The notes under the pieces: model-generated
Seen by the model: only the letters and a program-made list of their open reading frames with translations
What the model was told of the DNA's origin: nothing
The model's database searches: none
Translations under genes and position numbers: made by a program
Part shown: positions 1-6,658 of the stretch, piece by piece
Layout: the number at the start of each line of letters is the position of its first letter
How positions within the stretch are numbered: the first letter of the stretch is position 1
DNA from: Bacteroidales bacterium UBA1208
GTDB lineage: Bacteria > Bacteroidota > Bacteroidia > Bacteroidales > P3
Assembly: GCA_002309955.1 (NCBI GenBank)
Contig: DBXQ01000009.1
Location: forward strand, 1 to 13,872
Length of the DNA stretch: 13,872 bases
Direction: 5' to 3'

Positions 1-1415
1 AACTGCGGTTCTGTTGTACTGGACGTATATGTAATGTCATGCCAGACAAACTCGTCGCACGCTGTCTGTACCTCGGTTCCCGTGTTGCTGTGGTTGATTG
101 TCAGGTTCAATGTCACAACGCTGTCACAGCCTGCCGCATTCGTCTCCGTGAACTGCGGCTCTGTTGTGCTGGACGTGTATACCACATCATGCCAGACAAA
201 CTCGTCGCAGACTGTCTGTATATCGGTTCCTGTATTGCTGTGGTTGATTGTCAAGTTCAGCGTGACAACGCTATCGCAACCCACCGCATTCGTCCCTGCA
301 TACTGCGACTCTATTGTATTGGCAGTGTATGTGGTGCCCTGCCATGTATACTCATCACAGACGGTGAAAGTCTCAACTGTATTGCTGCTATGATTGATTG
401 TCAGATGAAGTGTTATGACACTGTCGCAGCCATCTCCATTCTGTTCAACAATAAAAGGCTCGTTAGTACTGCCCCAATAGGTAGCCCCATGCCAATCCAA
501 ACTATCACATGCAACAACTTCCAATACAGTATCAGTACTATATCTTAACGTGAGATTGAGCCGGACAATACTATCGCAGCCCGCTTGATTATGTCCAAAA
601 TAAAGCGGTGTGTTGGTACTTGAAAAATATGTATTCCCATGCCATGTAAAACTATCACATGCACTCACCTCTTCTAACAATGCGTTACTATACAGCACCG
701 TAAGATGAAGATATACGATGCTGTCACAGCCTGCTGCATTTTGCCCCACAAAAACGGGTTCGTCGGTACTTTCCACATATGTCACTCCATGCCATGTGTA
801 ACTGTCACATATAACCACTTCTTCTACATTCGTGTCAGGTGCACCCACCGTAAGATATAACGTGTCAGCTCCTCCGCACACCAACTCAGTCGAATCATGT
901 TCATGTACATAAACCCCACTGGACGTATACGTTTCACCAAACCATACATAACTGCCACAAGAATTCACCCTATACACACTATCGTATCTGTAGCTAATGG
1001 TGAGATGCAAAGCAATCACACTGTCGCACCCTGACGAATTCAACTCAATAGCAATAGGTCGAGCCGTACTCTCCCTATATGTCCTGCCATGCCACGTAAA
1101 GCTGTCGCAGGCGCTTACTTCATCTATCCCCATCGAACTGTAATTCACAGTCAGATGGAGATGCACAATACTGTCGCACCCTGCTTGAGTCTGCCCGACA
1201 TACTCCGGCTCATCCGTACTCTCAATATACATAACTCCATCCCAAGTATAACTATCACAGGCAGTCACTTCCTCCACCATTGAAACAGAATTCCATATAG
1301 TCAGACTCAAGACAAACACACTATCGTCACCTGATGCCGTTGAAAATACCGTGTCACGATATATCCCCGTTGCCGTCAATACCTGTCCTCGCCATTCGAA
1401 ACTATCACATGCCGA
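1..1415 (-). repeat. Ten tandem 150-bp coding repeats in exact register
   Basis: The Cys codon opening each module lies at 1407-1409, 1257-1259, 1107-1109, 957-959, 807-809, 657-659, 507-509, 357-359, 207-209 and 57-59. Every step is exactly 150 bp, with no insertion or deletion over ten units (the tenth is cut by the edge). The units furthest into the gene (8-10) are the most alike: a hand alignment of bases 1-150 with 151-300 gives about 27 mismatches. Unit 1 has GDDS in place of GCDS, and unit 4 reads SCGS/VCGG, so these two depart from the two-Cys pattern. The modules are translated, so this is a protein-coding repeat and not an intergenic one. Confidence 0.9.
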
Positions 1416-1544
1416 AACCGTTGTGTCGACCTCAACAATTCCGTTCATTCTGGAACCCACTATTATGTTTCTTGCCTCAACATTATTGGACAGAAACATA
1501 CTCAGCATCAAAAACAGACTGGCAATATAGTAGATTTTTCTCAT
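1..1544 (-). CDS. Secreted repeat-rich surface protein, N-terminal part (runs off left edge)
   Basis: The reverse strand is open from an ATG at 1544-1542 to the window edge: 514 full codons with no stop. The protein starts with a typical signal peptide (MRKIYYIASL, then a Leu/Met/Phe-rich core, likely cleaved near residue 24 after VEA). From about residue 44 it consists only of 50-residue modules. Each begins with a Cys-Asp motif (ACDSFTWHG-like), has a TY..ST.EP middle, and ends with a second Cys motif and beta strand (GCDSVVTLNLTI-like). The module Cys residues fall at 46, 96, 146 and every 50 residues to 496. Such Cys-Asp-Ser/Trp/Gly modules are known to me from large Bacteroidota surface proteins, often ones with a C-terminal type IX secretion signal; that end is not visible here. 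The role is unknown; an extended adhesive or structural stalk is an inference. It is divergent from sppA. Existence as a gene is well supported, function is not. Confidence 0.85.
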   Translation of the reverse strand, partial: MRKIYYIASLFLMLSMFLSNNVEARNIIVGSRMNGIVEVDTTVSACDSFEWRGQVLTATGIYRDTVFSTASGDDSVFVLSLTIWNSVSMVEEVTACDSYTWDGVMYIESTDEPEYVGQTQAGCDSIVHLHLTVNYSSMGIDEVSACDSFTWHGRTYRESTARPIAIELNSSGCDSVIALHLTISYRYDSVYRVNSCGSYVWFGETYTSSGVYVHEHDSTELVCGGADTLYLTVGAPDTNVEEVVICDSYTWHGVTYVESTDEPVFVGQNAAGCDSIVYLHLTVLYSNALLEEVSACDSFTWHGNTYFSSTNTPLYFGHNQAGCDSIVRLNLTLRYSTDTVLEVVACDSLDWHGATYWGSTNEPFIVEQNGDGCDSVITLHLTINHSSNTVETFTVCDEYTWQGTTYTANTIESQYAGTNAVGCDSVVTLNLTINHSNTGTDIQTVCDEFVWHDVVYTSSTTEPQFTETNAAGCDSVVTLNLTINHSNTGTEVQTACDEFVWHDITYTSSTTEPQ

Positions 1545-1645
1545 AAATATAATATTATCTATAAACAAAAATAAAACTATTGAATAGCTTATCCACAATA
1601 TATTACAACAATTATAATAACTTGGGACAAATTACATTCAGTTTA

Positions 1646-1653
1646 CAAAGATA
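1646..1653 (-). promoter_or_regulatory. Candidate -7 box for the repeat-protein gene
   Basis: Read on the minus strand this is TATCTTTG, a perfect match to the Bacteroidota -7 consensus TAnnTTTG. It would give a leader of roughly 95 nt before the ATG at 1544. No good TTTG -33 box is visible at the expected distance. A second perfect match (TATTTTTG, 1566-1573, minus) lies only about 20 nt before the start codon. The region is A/T-rich, so chance matches are expected. Confidence 0.35.
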
Positions 1654-1799
1654 CAAAAAAAATAATATATAGCACATAAATTAAATCTCACATCAGACGA
1701 TTGAAAAAGATGGATGCCCATATATTCTATAGCATTCTTCCCCACCGTTGTCAAGTATCCGTTGGGACGATTGCTGCTCACATAACCACCACTCGTTAT

Positions 1800-1835
1800 A
1801 CCTCAGTTTACCTCACTTATACCTTCGTTTTACCT
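1800..1835. repeat. Four ACCT elements spaced 10-11 bp apart
   Basis: ACCT occurs at 1800-1803, 1810-1813, 1821-1824 and 1832-1835, embedded in a degenerate ACCTCa/cTTT-like unit. The spacings of 10, 11 and 11 bp match one DNA helical turn, so the elements face the same side of the helix. This could be a phased protein-binding site or a decayed short tandem repeat. The last two copies also form part of the left arm of the hairpin at 1818-1860. Confidence 0.4.
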
Positions 1836-1860
1836 CCAGCAAGGAAAAACCGAAGGTATA
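1818..1860. other. Long imperfect hairpin between divergent genes
   Basis: TATACCTTCG at 1818-1827 pairs perfectly with CGAAGGTATA at 1851-1860. After one bulged C (1850), TTTT 1828-1831 pairs with AAAA 1846-1849, then an A/A mismatch, then CCT 1833-1835 with AGG 1842-1844, leaving a 6-nt loop. That is 17 base pairs in total. No U-tract follows on either strand and no gene ends nearby, so it does not look like an intrinsic terminator. It could be a small mobile or repeat remnant, a processing site in a leader RNA, or an operator-like site. Confidence 0.55.
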
Positions 1861-2085
1861 TGAAACAGAGAAGGAAGGCCGAAGGAGCGAAAGCAGAGTT
1901 ACGTGAAAACTTCGCAAAAGACAAACTACAAACAAAAGGATTACATGACGGAAAGCTACAGAAACGCGACTGAGAAAACGCACCTGGTGCGGAAACAATA
2001 CGGCAACATACTGTTACATAGTTGTCTTGTAAAAACAATAACAAAAGAAATGAAACAAAAAACACCCTAAACGGAATTTTATTAG

Positions 2086-2093
2086 TAAATTTG
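2086..2093 (+). promoter_or_regulatory. Candidate -7 box for the sppA-topB-truA-prmA operon
   Basis: TAAATTTG is a perfect TAnnTTTG match 38 bases before the sppA ATG, which would give a leader of roughly 30 nt. I see no TTG/TTTG at the expected -33 position (about 2063-2067 reads CACCC), so the site is half-supported. It is the only good candidate close to the operon. Confidence 0.4.
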
Positions 2094-2131
2094 CATTTCT
2101 AAAGCGATATTATAAACACAAAATAATTATC

Positions 2132-3931
2132 ATGGAAACAATACCTACCACAAAAAAAGACCCGAAGCCCATGGGTTTCGGGAAAACCATGTTAGCTTCA
2201 GCTGTTGGGTTTATCATTGGTTCTATTGCCCTCAGCATTATCACATTTATTTTCACCATTGTGGCACTTTTATCAACAATCAGCAACTTGGACGACAAAA
2301 AGCCTATCGCAGGCAACAATCTGGCCATCGAACTGAACATAACCGGCATAGTCTCAGAATCGACCCCCAATGAGCTGTTGTCCCTGTTTGGAGAACGTAC
2401 AACCTGTAGTATCGAACAGCTTCTGGCTGCCATTGACGGCAGTGCTACCGACGACCGAGTCAAAGCCCTCTATCTACATCTTGACGGCAGTGATTTGAGC
2501 TGGGCTCAAGCAGAAGAGCTTCAAGAGGCATTGCAATATTTCCGTTCACGCTGCAACAAACCCATCATTGCCTATGGAGAGATCTTTTCTCAACAAGAAT
2601 ATTTCCTTGCCACTGTTGCCGACAAAATCGCTGTACATCCTTCTGGCGGGATTGACTTCCGTGGAATAAGTGCTGAAGTGATGTACTACAAAGGATTGCT
2701 CGACAAATTGGGTGTGCACATGGAGCTTATCCGCCCAGTGTCATGTGCATACAAAAGTGCTGGTGAAGTATACACCCGTACCGACATGAGCGATGCCAAC
2801 CGCGAACAAGTGCGTTCATACATCAGCAGCATTTGGGAGTATGTCCTCAACGTGATGTCTGCCAACAGGAAACTGTCACGCGAAAGCCTCAATGCTGCTG
2901 CCGACAATCTGACAGCCTATCTTCCCGACGATGCTCTTGCAGCTGGCCTTGTCGACACACTCTGCTTTGCTCAAGATATCAAGTCCATCCTCAAGAGTCA
3001 ACACAGGGCAAGCAAGATTGTCAAAGCCAAACGTTATGCAGAAAACATCTCTAACAAAAAGAGCAAAGACCAAATAGCTATCATCTACGCCGAAGGCAAT
3101 GTAGTGCCGGGCAAAAGCGAAGGCACCCAAACCGCAGTGTATGGCGACGACATAGTAAAAGCCCTTACCGAGGCTGCCAACGACAAGGATGTGAAGGCCA
3201 TTGTGCTCCGTGTTGATTCTCCCGGTGGTGCCGTCACTGCTTCCGAGAGCATGACCCATGCTGTTGTCGAAGCAAAAAAAATGAAACCTGTCGTCGTATC
3301 AATGAGTGGTCTGGCCGCCAGTGCCGGATATGAGATCTCCTGCTTTGGAACCAAGATTGTGGCACATCCAACTACCCTCACAGGCAGTATTGGCGTTTTT
3401 GCCACCCTACCAGAAGTGGGCACTCTTCTGCGTCAGAAATTAGGTATCACCACCGACACGGTGCAAACCAATAAGAACAGCTCCGGCCTTACGATTTTCC
3501 GTCCTCTCTCCCCTGCCGCACGTGCCATGATGCAGAAGAATGTAGAGGACTTCTATATCACCTTCACACAACGCGTAGCCGACGGCCGTGGTCTGACACG
3601 TGAATATGTCGACAGCATTGCCCGTGGCCGAGTCTGGACAGGCAAGCAGGCAAAAGAGTTAGGCCTTGTCGACACCTTGGGCGGCCTGCCTCTGGCATTC
3701 CGCATTGCAGCAGAGGAAGCAGGAGTGGAATTCAACAAATGCAGTATAGTAACATATCCTGCCGCTAAAAGTGCATGGAAAATGTTGATGGAACGTATGG
3801 AAGAAGGCCAAGAGGAGGAAATCGTCACACGGCTCAATGCCATAATCCCATTCTATAAGGAGCTTAGGGAATGGTCCAATATGGAACCTTTGCAGGCAAG
3901 ACTACCCTTTGCCATCAACATTGACAACTAA
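2132..3931 (+). CDS. sppA: Signal peptide peptidase SppA, 67-kDa type
   Basis: This membrane-anchored serine protease of family S49 cuts leftover signal peptides in the cytoplasmic membrane. The 599-residue protein has a short N-terminal tail, one hydrophobic anchor (about residues 20-49), and then two related peptidase halves, as in the long bacterial SppA form (about 620 residues in E. coli). The Lys of the Ser/Lys dyad is visible as Lys208 in the first half (AYKSAGE), close to the E. coli Lys209 position. The nucleophile is Ser397 in the second half (GLAASAGY). The VDSPGG motif at 361-366 and the TGSIGVF motif at 417-423 are intact. The usual AASGGY reads AASAGY here, a mild departure next to the nucleophile. 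The start is the ATG at 2132, preceded by an A/T-rich leader. It is the first gene of the likely operon; topB begins 13 nt after its stop. Confidence 0.95.
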   Translation: METIPTTKKDPKPMGFGKTMLASAVGFIIGSIALSIITFIFTIVALLSTISNLDDKKPIAGNNLAIELNITGIVSESTPNELLSLFGERTTCSIEQLLAAIDGSATDDRVKALYLHLDGSDLSWAQAEELQEALQYFRSRCNKPIIAYGEIFSQQEYFLATVADKIAVHPSGGIDFRGISAEVMYYKGLLDKLGVHMELIRPVSCAYKSAGEVYTRTDMSDANREQVRSYISSIWEYVLNVMSANRKLSRESLNAAADNLTAYLPDDALAAGLVDTLCFAQDIKSILKSQHRASKIVKAKRYAENISNKKSKDQIAIIYAEGNVVPGKSEGTQTAVYGDDIVKALTEAANDKDVKAIVLRVDSPGGAVTASESMTHAVVEAKKMKPVVVSMSGLAASAGYEISCFGTKIVAHPTTLTGSIGVFATLPEVGTLLRQKLGITTDTVQTNKNSSGLTIFRPLSPAARAMMQKNVEDFYITFTQRVADGRGLTREYVDSIARGRVWTGKQAKELGLVDTLGGLPLAFRIAAEEAGVEFNKCSIVTYPAAKSAWKMLMERMEEGQEEEIVTRLNAIIPFYKELREWSNMEPLQARLPFAINIDN

Positions 3932-3944
3932 TCCCTTTGCGACT

Positions 3945-5876
3945 ATGATAGTTTGCATTGCCGAGAAACCGTCTGTGGCTCGTGATATTGCCCGTATTTT
4001 GGGTGCTACCACGAGTCATGACGGCTATATGGAGGGGAATGGGTATCAGGTAACCTGGACTTACGGTCATCTATGCACACTTAAAGAACCTCACGACTAT
4101 TCTCCCTGGTGGAAATCATGGAACCTGGACACCCTGCCCATGATTCCAGACCGTTTTGGCATCAAACTCATCAACAACGAAGGTTACGAAAAGCAATTCA
4201 ACACCATTCAGCGCCTTATGACAGCCGCCGACAGTATTGTGAACTGCGGCGATGCCGGCCAGGAAGGAGAGTTGATTCAACGTTGGGTAATGCAGAAAGC
4301 GGGAGTACGCTGCCCTGTGCATCGGCTGTGGATTTCGTCCATGACCGATGAAGCCATTCGTGAAGGATTTGCCAACCTCAAACCACAGGACAACTACCAA
4401 TCACTTTACGAAGCAGGGTTGTGCCGAGCCATAGGCGACTGGTTGCTTGGCATGAATGCAACAAGGCTATATACACTTAAATACAGGCAAATGCAGCGAC
4501 AAGTACTCTCCATTGGCAGGGTGCAGACTCCCACATTGGCAATGATTGTTCATCGGCAACTTGAAATCCAGAATTTTAAACCCGAGCAATATTGGGTACT
4601 ATCCACCATCTATCGCGATACTCTATTTACTCTTAAACAGGCTGACAATGAGAGAGAAGAAACTAACAAATCCGCCAAAGGACGCATAACCAACGAGGAA
4701 GAAGGCCGTAAAGCCTTGGAACTTATCAAAGACCAGGATTTCGAGGTAATAGGAATTACCAAGAAATCGGGCAACGAAGCCCCTCCACGCCTTTTCGACC
4801 TTACAAGCCTACAAGTCGAGTGTAACAAGAAATTCTCTTTTTCAGCCGATGAAACATTGCGATACATTCAAAACCTCTACGAAAAAAAGTTCACCACCTA
4901 TCCACGTGTCGACACTACTTATTTAAGCGATGATATCTATCCCAAATGTCCCACCATTCTTCAGGGTCTTGTCCCATACGCTCCACTTATTCAGCCTCTG
5001 ATGGGCACAAAGCTGAAAAAAAGCAAAAAAGTTTTCGACTCGTCAAAAGTGACAGACCATCACGCTATCATTCCCACCGGCACAAATCCTGCCAACGGCG
5101 ACATGACGCTGAACGAAAAGAAAGTTTTCGACCTTATTGCCCGAAGATTCATAGCGGCTTTCTATCCTGATTGTAAATTCGCAACTACTACTGTCACTGG
5201 CAAAGTGGAAACGGAAGAGTCCTATCCTGAAGGGAAAACAAAAAAAGGAAAACTGGAGTTCAAGGCAAGCGGCAAGCAGATATTGGAGCAAGGATGGCGT
5301 GATGTGTTTGCTTGGGGACATACCTCGCGCGAAACCCCTTCCGATGACGAAGAGAAAAAAAACGACGAGGAAAAGATGTTGCCAGATTTCATCAAAGGCG
5401 AACGGGGTCCACATTCACCAACCCTCACTGAAAAATGGACCCAACCACCAAAACCCTACACCGAAGCCACTTTGCTACGTGCCATGGAAACCGCCGGCAA
5501 AATGGTTTCAAACGAAGAGCTACGCGATGCCTTGAAGGAGAATGGTATAGGACGACCTTCCACCCGCGCAGCCATTATTGAAACTCTTTTCAAACGCAAT
5601 TATATCCGAAAAGAGCGCAAATCCCTCATTGCCACAGACACTGGCATTGACCTCATCGGTATCATTCATGAAGATTTACTCAAAAGTGCCGAACTCACTG
5701 GTCAATGGGAAAAGAAACTGCGCGAAATTGAGTCGCATCAATACGATGCACACCAGTTTGTGACAGAACTGAAACAGATGGTATGGCAAATAGTACAAGA
5801 TGTGAAATCTGACTATAGCAACCGACACGTGGGCGTGCCAGAACCACTACCTCAAACAAGCAAAGAAACGATATGA
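3945..5876 (+). CDS. topB: DNA topoisomerase III (type IA)
   Basis: Type IA topoisomerases relax and decatenate DNA through a 5'-phosphotyrosyl intermediate. I choose the ATG at 3945, because the protein then begins MIVCIAEKPSVA, the normal start of the TOPRIM domain; an in-frame TTG at 3909 would overlap sppA. The product is 643 residues. TOPRIM features are Glu7 and the acidic loop DAGQEGE at 103-109. The catalytic Tyr is Tyr319 in TTYPRVDTTYL. HHAIIPT (372-378) and GIGRPSTRAAIIE (534-546) are further type IA hallmarks. The acidic loop reads D-A-G-Q-E and not the textbook DxDxE; I recall this variant from other Bacteroidota TopB proteins. The C-terminus ends near residue 643 with no Cys4 zinc finger. 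A charged linker (465-478) interrupts the core. It overlaps truA by 4 nt (ATGA), suggesting translational coupling. Confidence 0.95.
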   Translation: MIVCIAEKPSVARDIARILGATTSHDGYMEGNGYQVTWTYGHLCTLKEPHDYSPWWKSWNLDTLPMIPDRFGIKLINNEGYEKQFNTIQRLMTAADSIVNCGDAGQEGELIQRWVMQKAGVRCPVHRLWISSMTDEAIREGFANLKPQDNYQSLYEAGLCRAIGDWLLGMNATRLYTLKYRQMQRQVLSIGRVQTPTLAMIVHRQLEIQNFKPEQYWVLSTIYRDTLFTLKQADNEREETNKSAKGRITNEEEGRKALELIKDQDFEVIGITKKSGNEAPPRLFDLTSLQVECNKKFSFSADETLRYIQNLYEKKFTTYPRVDTTYLSDDIYPKCPTILQGLVPYAPLIQPLMGTKLKKSKKVFDSSKVTDHHAIIPTGTNPANGDMTLNEKKVFDLIARRFIAAFYPDCKFATTTVTGKVETEESYPEGKTKKGKLEFKASGKQILEQGWRDVFAWGHTSRETPSDDEEKKNDEEKMLPDFIKGERGPHSPTLTEKWTQPPKPYTEATLLRAMETAGKMVSNEELRDALKENGIGRPSTRAAIIETLFKRNYIRKERKSLIATDTGIDLIGIIHEDLLKSAELTGQWEKKLREIESHQYDAHQFVTELKQMVWQIVQDVKSDYSNRHVGVPEPLPQTSKETI

Positions 5877-6658
5877 GATATTTCATTCATTTGGCATATA
5901 ACGGCACCAATTACTGCGGATGGCAGACTCAACCCAATCTGCCTACAGTGCAGTATACTTTGGAGCAAGCCCTCGGTACCCTGCTGCGCCAGCCCGTCGC
6001 TGTAGTGGGATGCGGCCGTACAGACACCGGGGTACATGCTTCGGATTTTTATGCACACTTCGACATCGATGAATCGGAGCCGGAAAAACATCCTCTCGAC
6101 ACTGATCAACTGACTTTTAAACTCAACAGCTTCCTTCCCTCAGACATTGCTGTTTTCGAAATTTTCCCCGTCAAGGAAAACGCCCATGCACGTTTTGATG
6201 CCACTGCACGAACCTACCAATACCACGTCAGCGACCAACGACTGCCCTTCTGTCAAGGTTTATACAGCCGCATATATTTCCGCCCTGACATTGAACTCAT
6301 GAATCGTGCAGCTGGAATACTTATGGAATACGACGATTTCACGAGCTTTGCAAAACTCCATACCCAAGTGAAAACCAACATTTGCCATCTCACCCATGCC
6401 CAATGGAAGGAGAAAGGAGAGCAATGGGTCTTCACCATACGCAGCAATCGTTTTTTGCGCAACATGGTGCGTTCTGTCACGGGTACTTTGCTTGACGTGG
6501 GCCGCGGAAAACTGAGCCTCGACGGATTGCGTCAAATCATTGAAAGCAAGAATCGTTGTGCCGCTGGAGTCTCAATGCCTCCCCAAGGTCTTTTCCTTAC
6601 TCAGGTGGAATATCCTTGGGACAAAATACGTATCACAAAACACCTTGAAACAATATGA
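5873..6658 (+). CDS. truA: tRNA pseudouridine(38-40) synthase TruA
   Basis: TruA isomerises uridine to pseudouridine at positions 38, 39 and 40 in the anticodon arm of many tRNAs, in the cytoplasm. The 261-residue protein has the normal family length. It begins MRYFIHLAYNGTNYCGWQ, matching the conserved first strand and loop. The catalytic aspartate is Asp51 within CGRTDTGVHA. Later family motifs are present: RTYQYH (113-118), DDFTSFAK (154-161), FLRNMVR (194-200) and PPQGLFL (236-242). The ATG at 5873 overlaps the topB stop (ATGA), and its own stop overlaps the prmA start the same way. It therefore sits in the middle of a tightly packed block and is probably translated from a shared transcript. 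Nothing appears broken. Confidence 0.97.
   Translation: MRYFIHLAYNGTNYCGWQTQPNLPTVQYTLEQALGTLLRQPVAVVGCGRTDTGVHASDFYAHFDIDESEPEKHPLDTDQLTFKLNSFLPSDIAVFEIFPVKENAHARFDATARTYQYHVSDQRLPFCQGLYSRIYFRPDIELMNRAAGILMEYDDFTSFAKLHTQVKTNICHLTHAQWKEKGEQWVFTIRSNRFLRNMVRSVTGTLLDVGRGKLSLDGLRQIIESKNRCAAGVSMPPQGLFLTQVEYPWDKIRITKHLETI

Larger units (their letters stand above)
1545..2131. other. 587-bp divergent intergenic region without a convincing gene
   Basis: This is the space between the divergent starts of the repeat-protein gene and sppA. Bases 1545-1690 and 2030-2131 are strongly AT-rich and carry the -7-like boxes listed separately. The middle (about 1700-2000) is more GC-rich and holds the four phased ACCT elements and the long hairpin. 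Short open frames in both strands of the middle have Lys/Arg-rich or low-complexity products, start at weak codons and overlap the hairpin, so I do not call them genes. I see no tRNA or recognisable riboswitch. Confidence 0.7.

Noticed and set aside
34..548. Plus-strand open frames of 119 and 169 codons opposite the 150-bp repeats
   Set aside because: They are antisense shadows. The repeat period is a multiple of three, so one stop-free unit stays stop-free in all copies. The minus frame has a signal peptide and conserved modules; these do not.
1..1415. CRISPR array
   Set aside because: The repeats are 150 bp, diverged and translated in frame, with no short identical repeats separated by unique spacers.
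1818..1860. Intrinsic terminator
   Set aside because: No T-run follows either arm and no gene ends within 250 bp; the flanking genes diverge.
1701..1973. 90-codon plus-strand frame in the divergent intergenic region
   Set aside because: It starts at TTG, has no leader signal, runs through the hairpin, and its product is Lys/Arg-rich low complexity without recognisable features.
1813..2065. 61- and 82-codon minus-strand frames in the same intergenic region
   Set aside because: The products are Phe/Ser/Leu-rich, overlap each other and the hairpin, and resemble translated AT-rich noncoding DNA.
3909..3944. Upstream TTG start for topB
   Set aside because: It would add 12 residues before the normal TOPRIM start MIVCIAEKP and overlap the end of sppA; the ATG at 3945 gives the family start.
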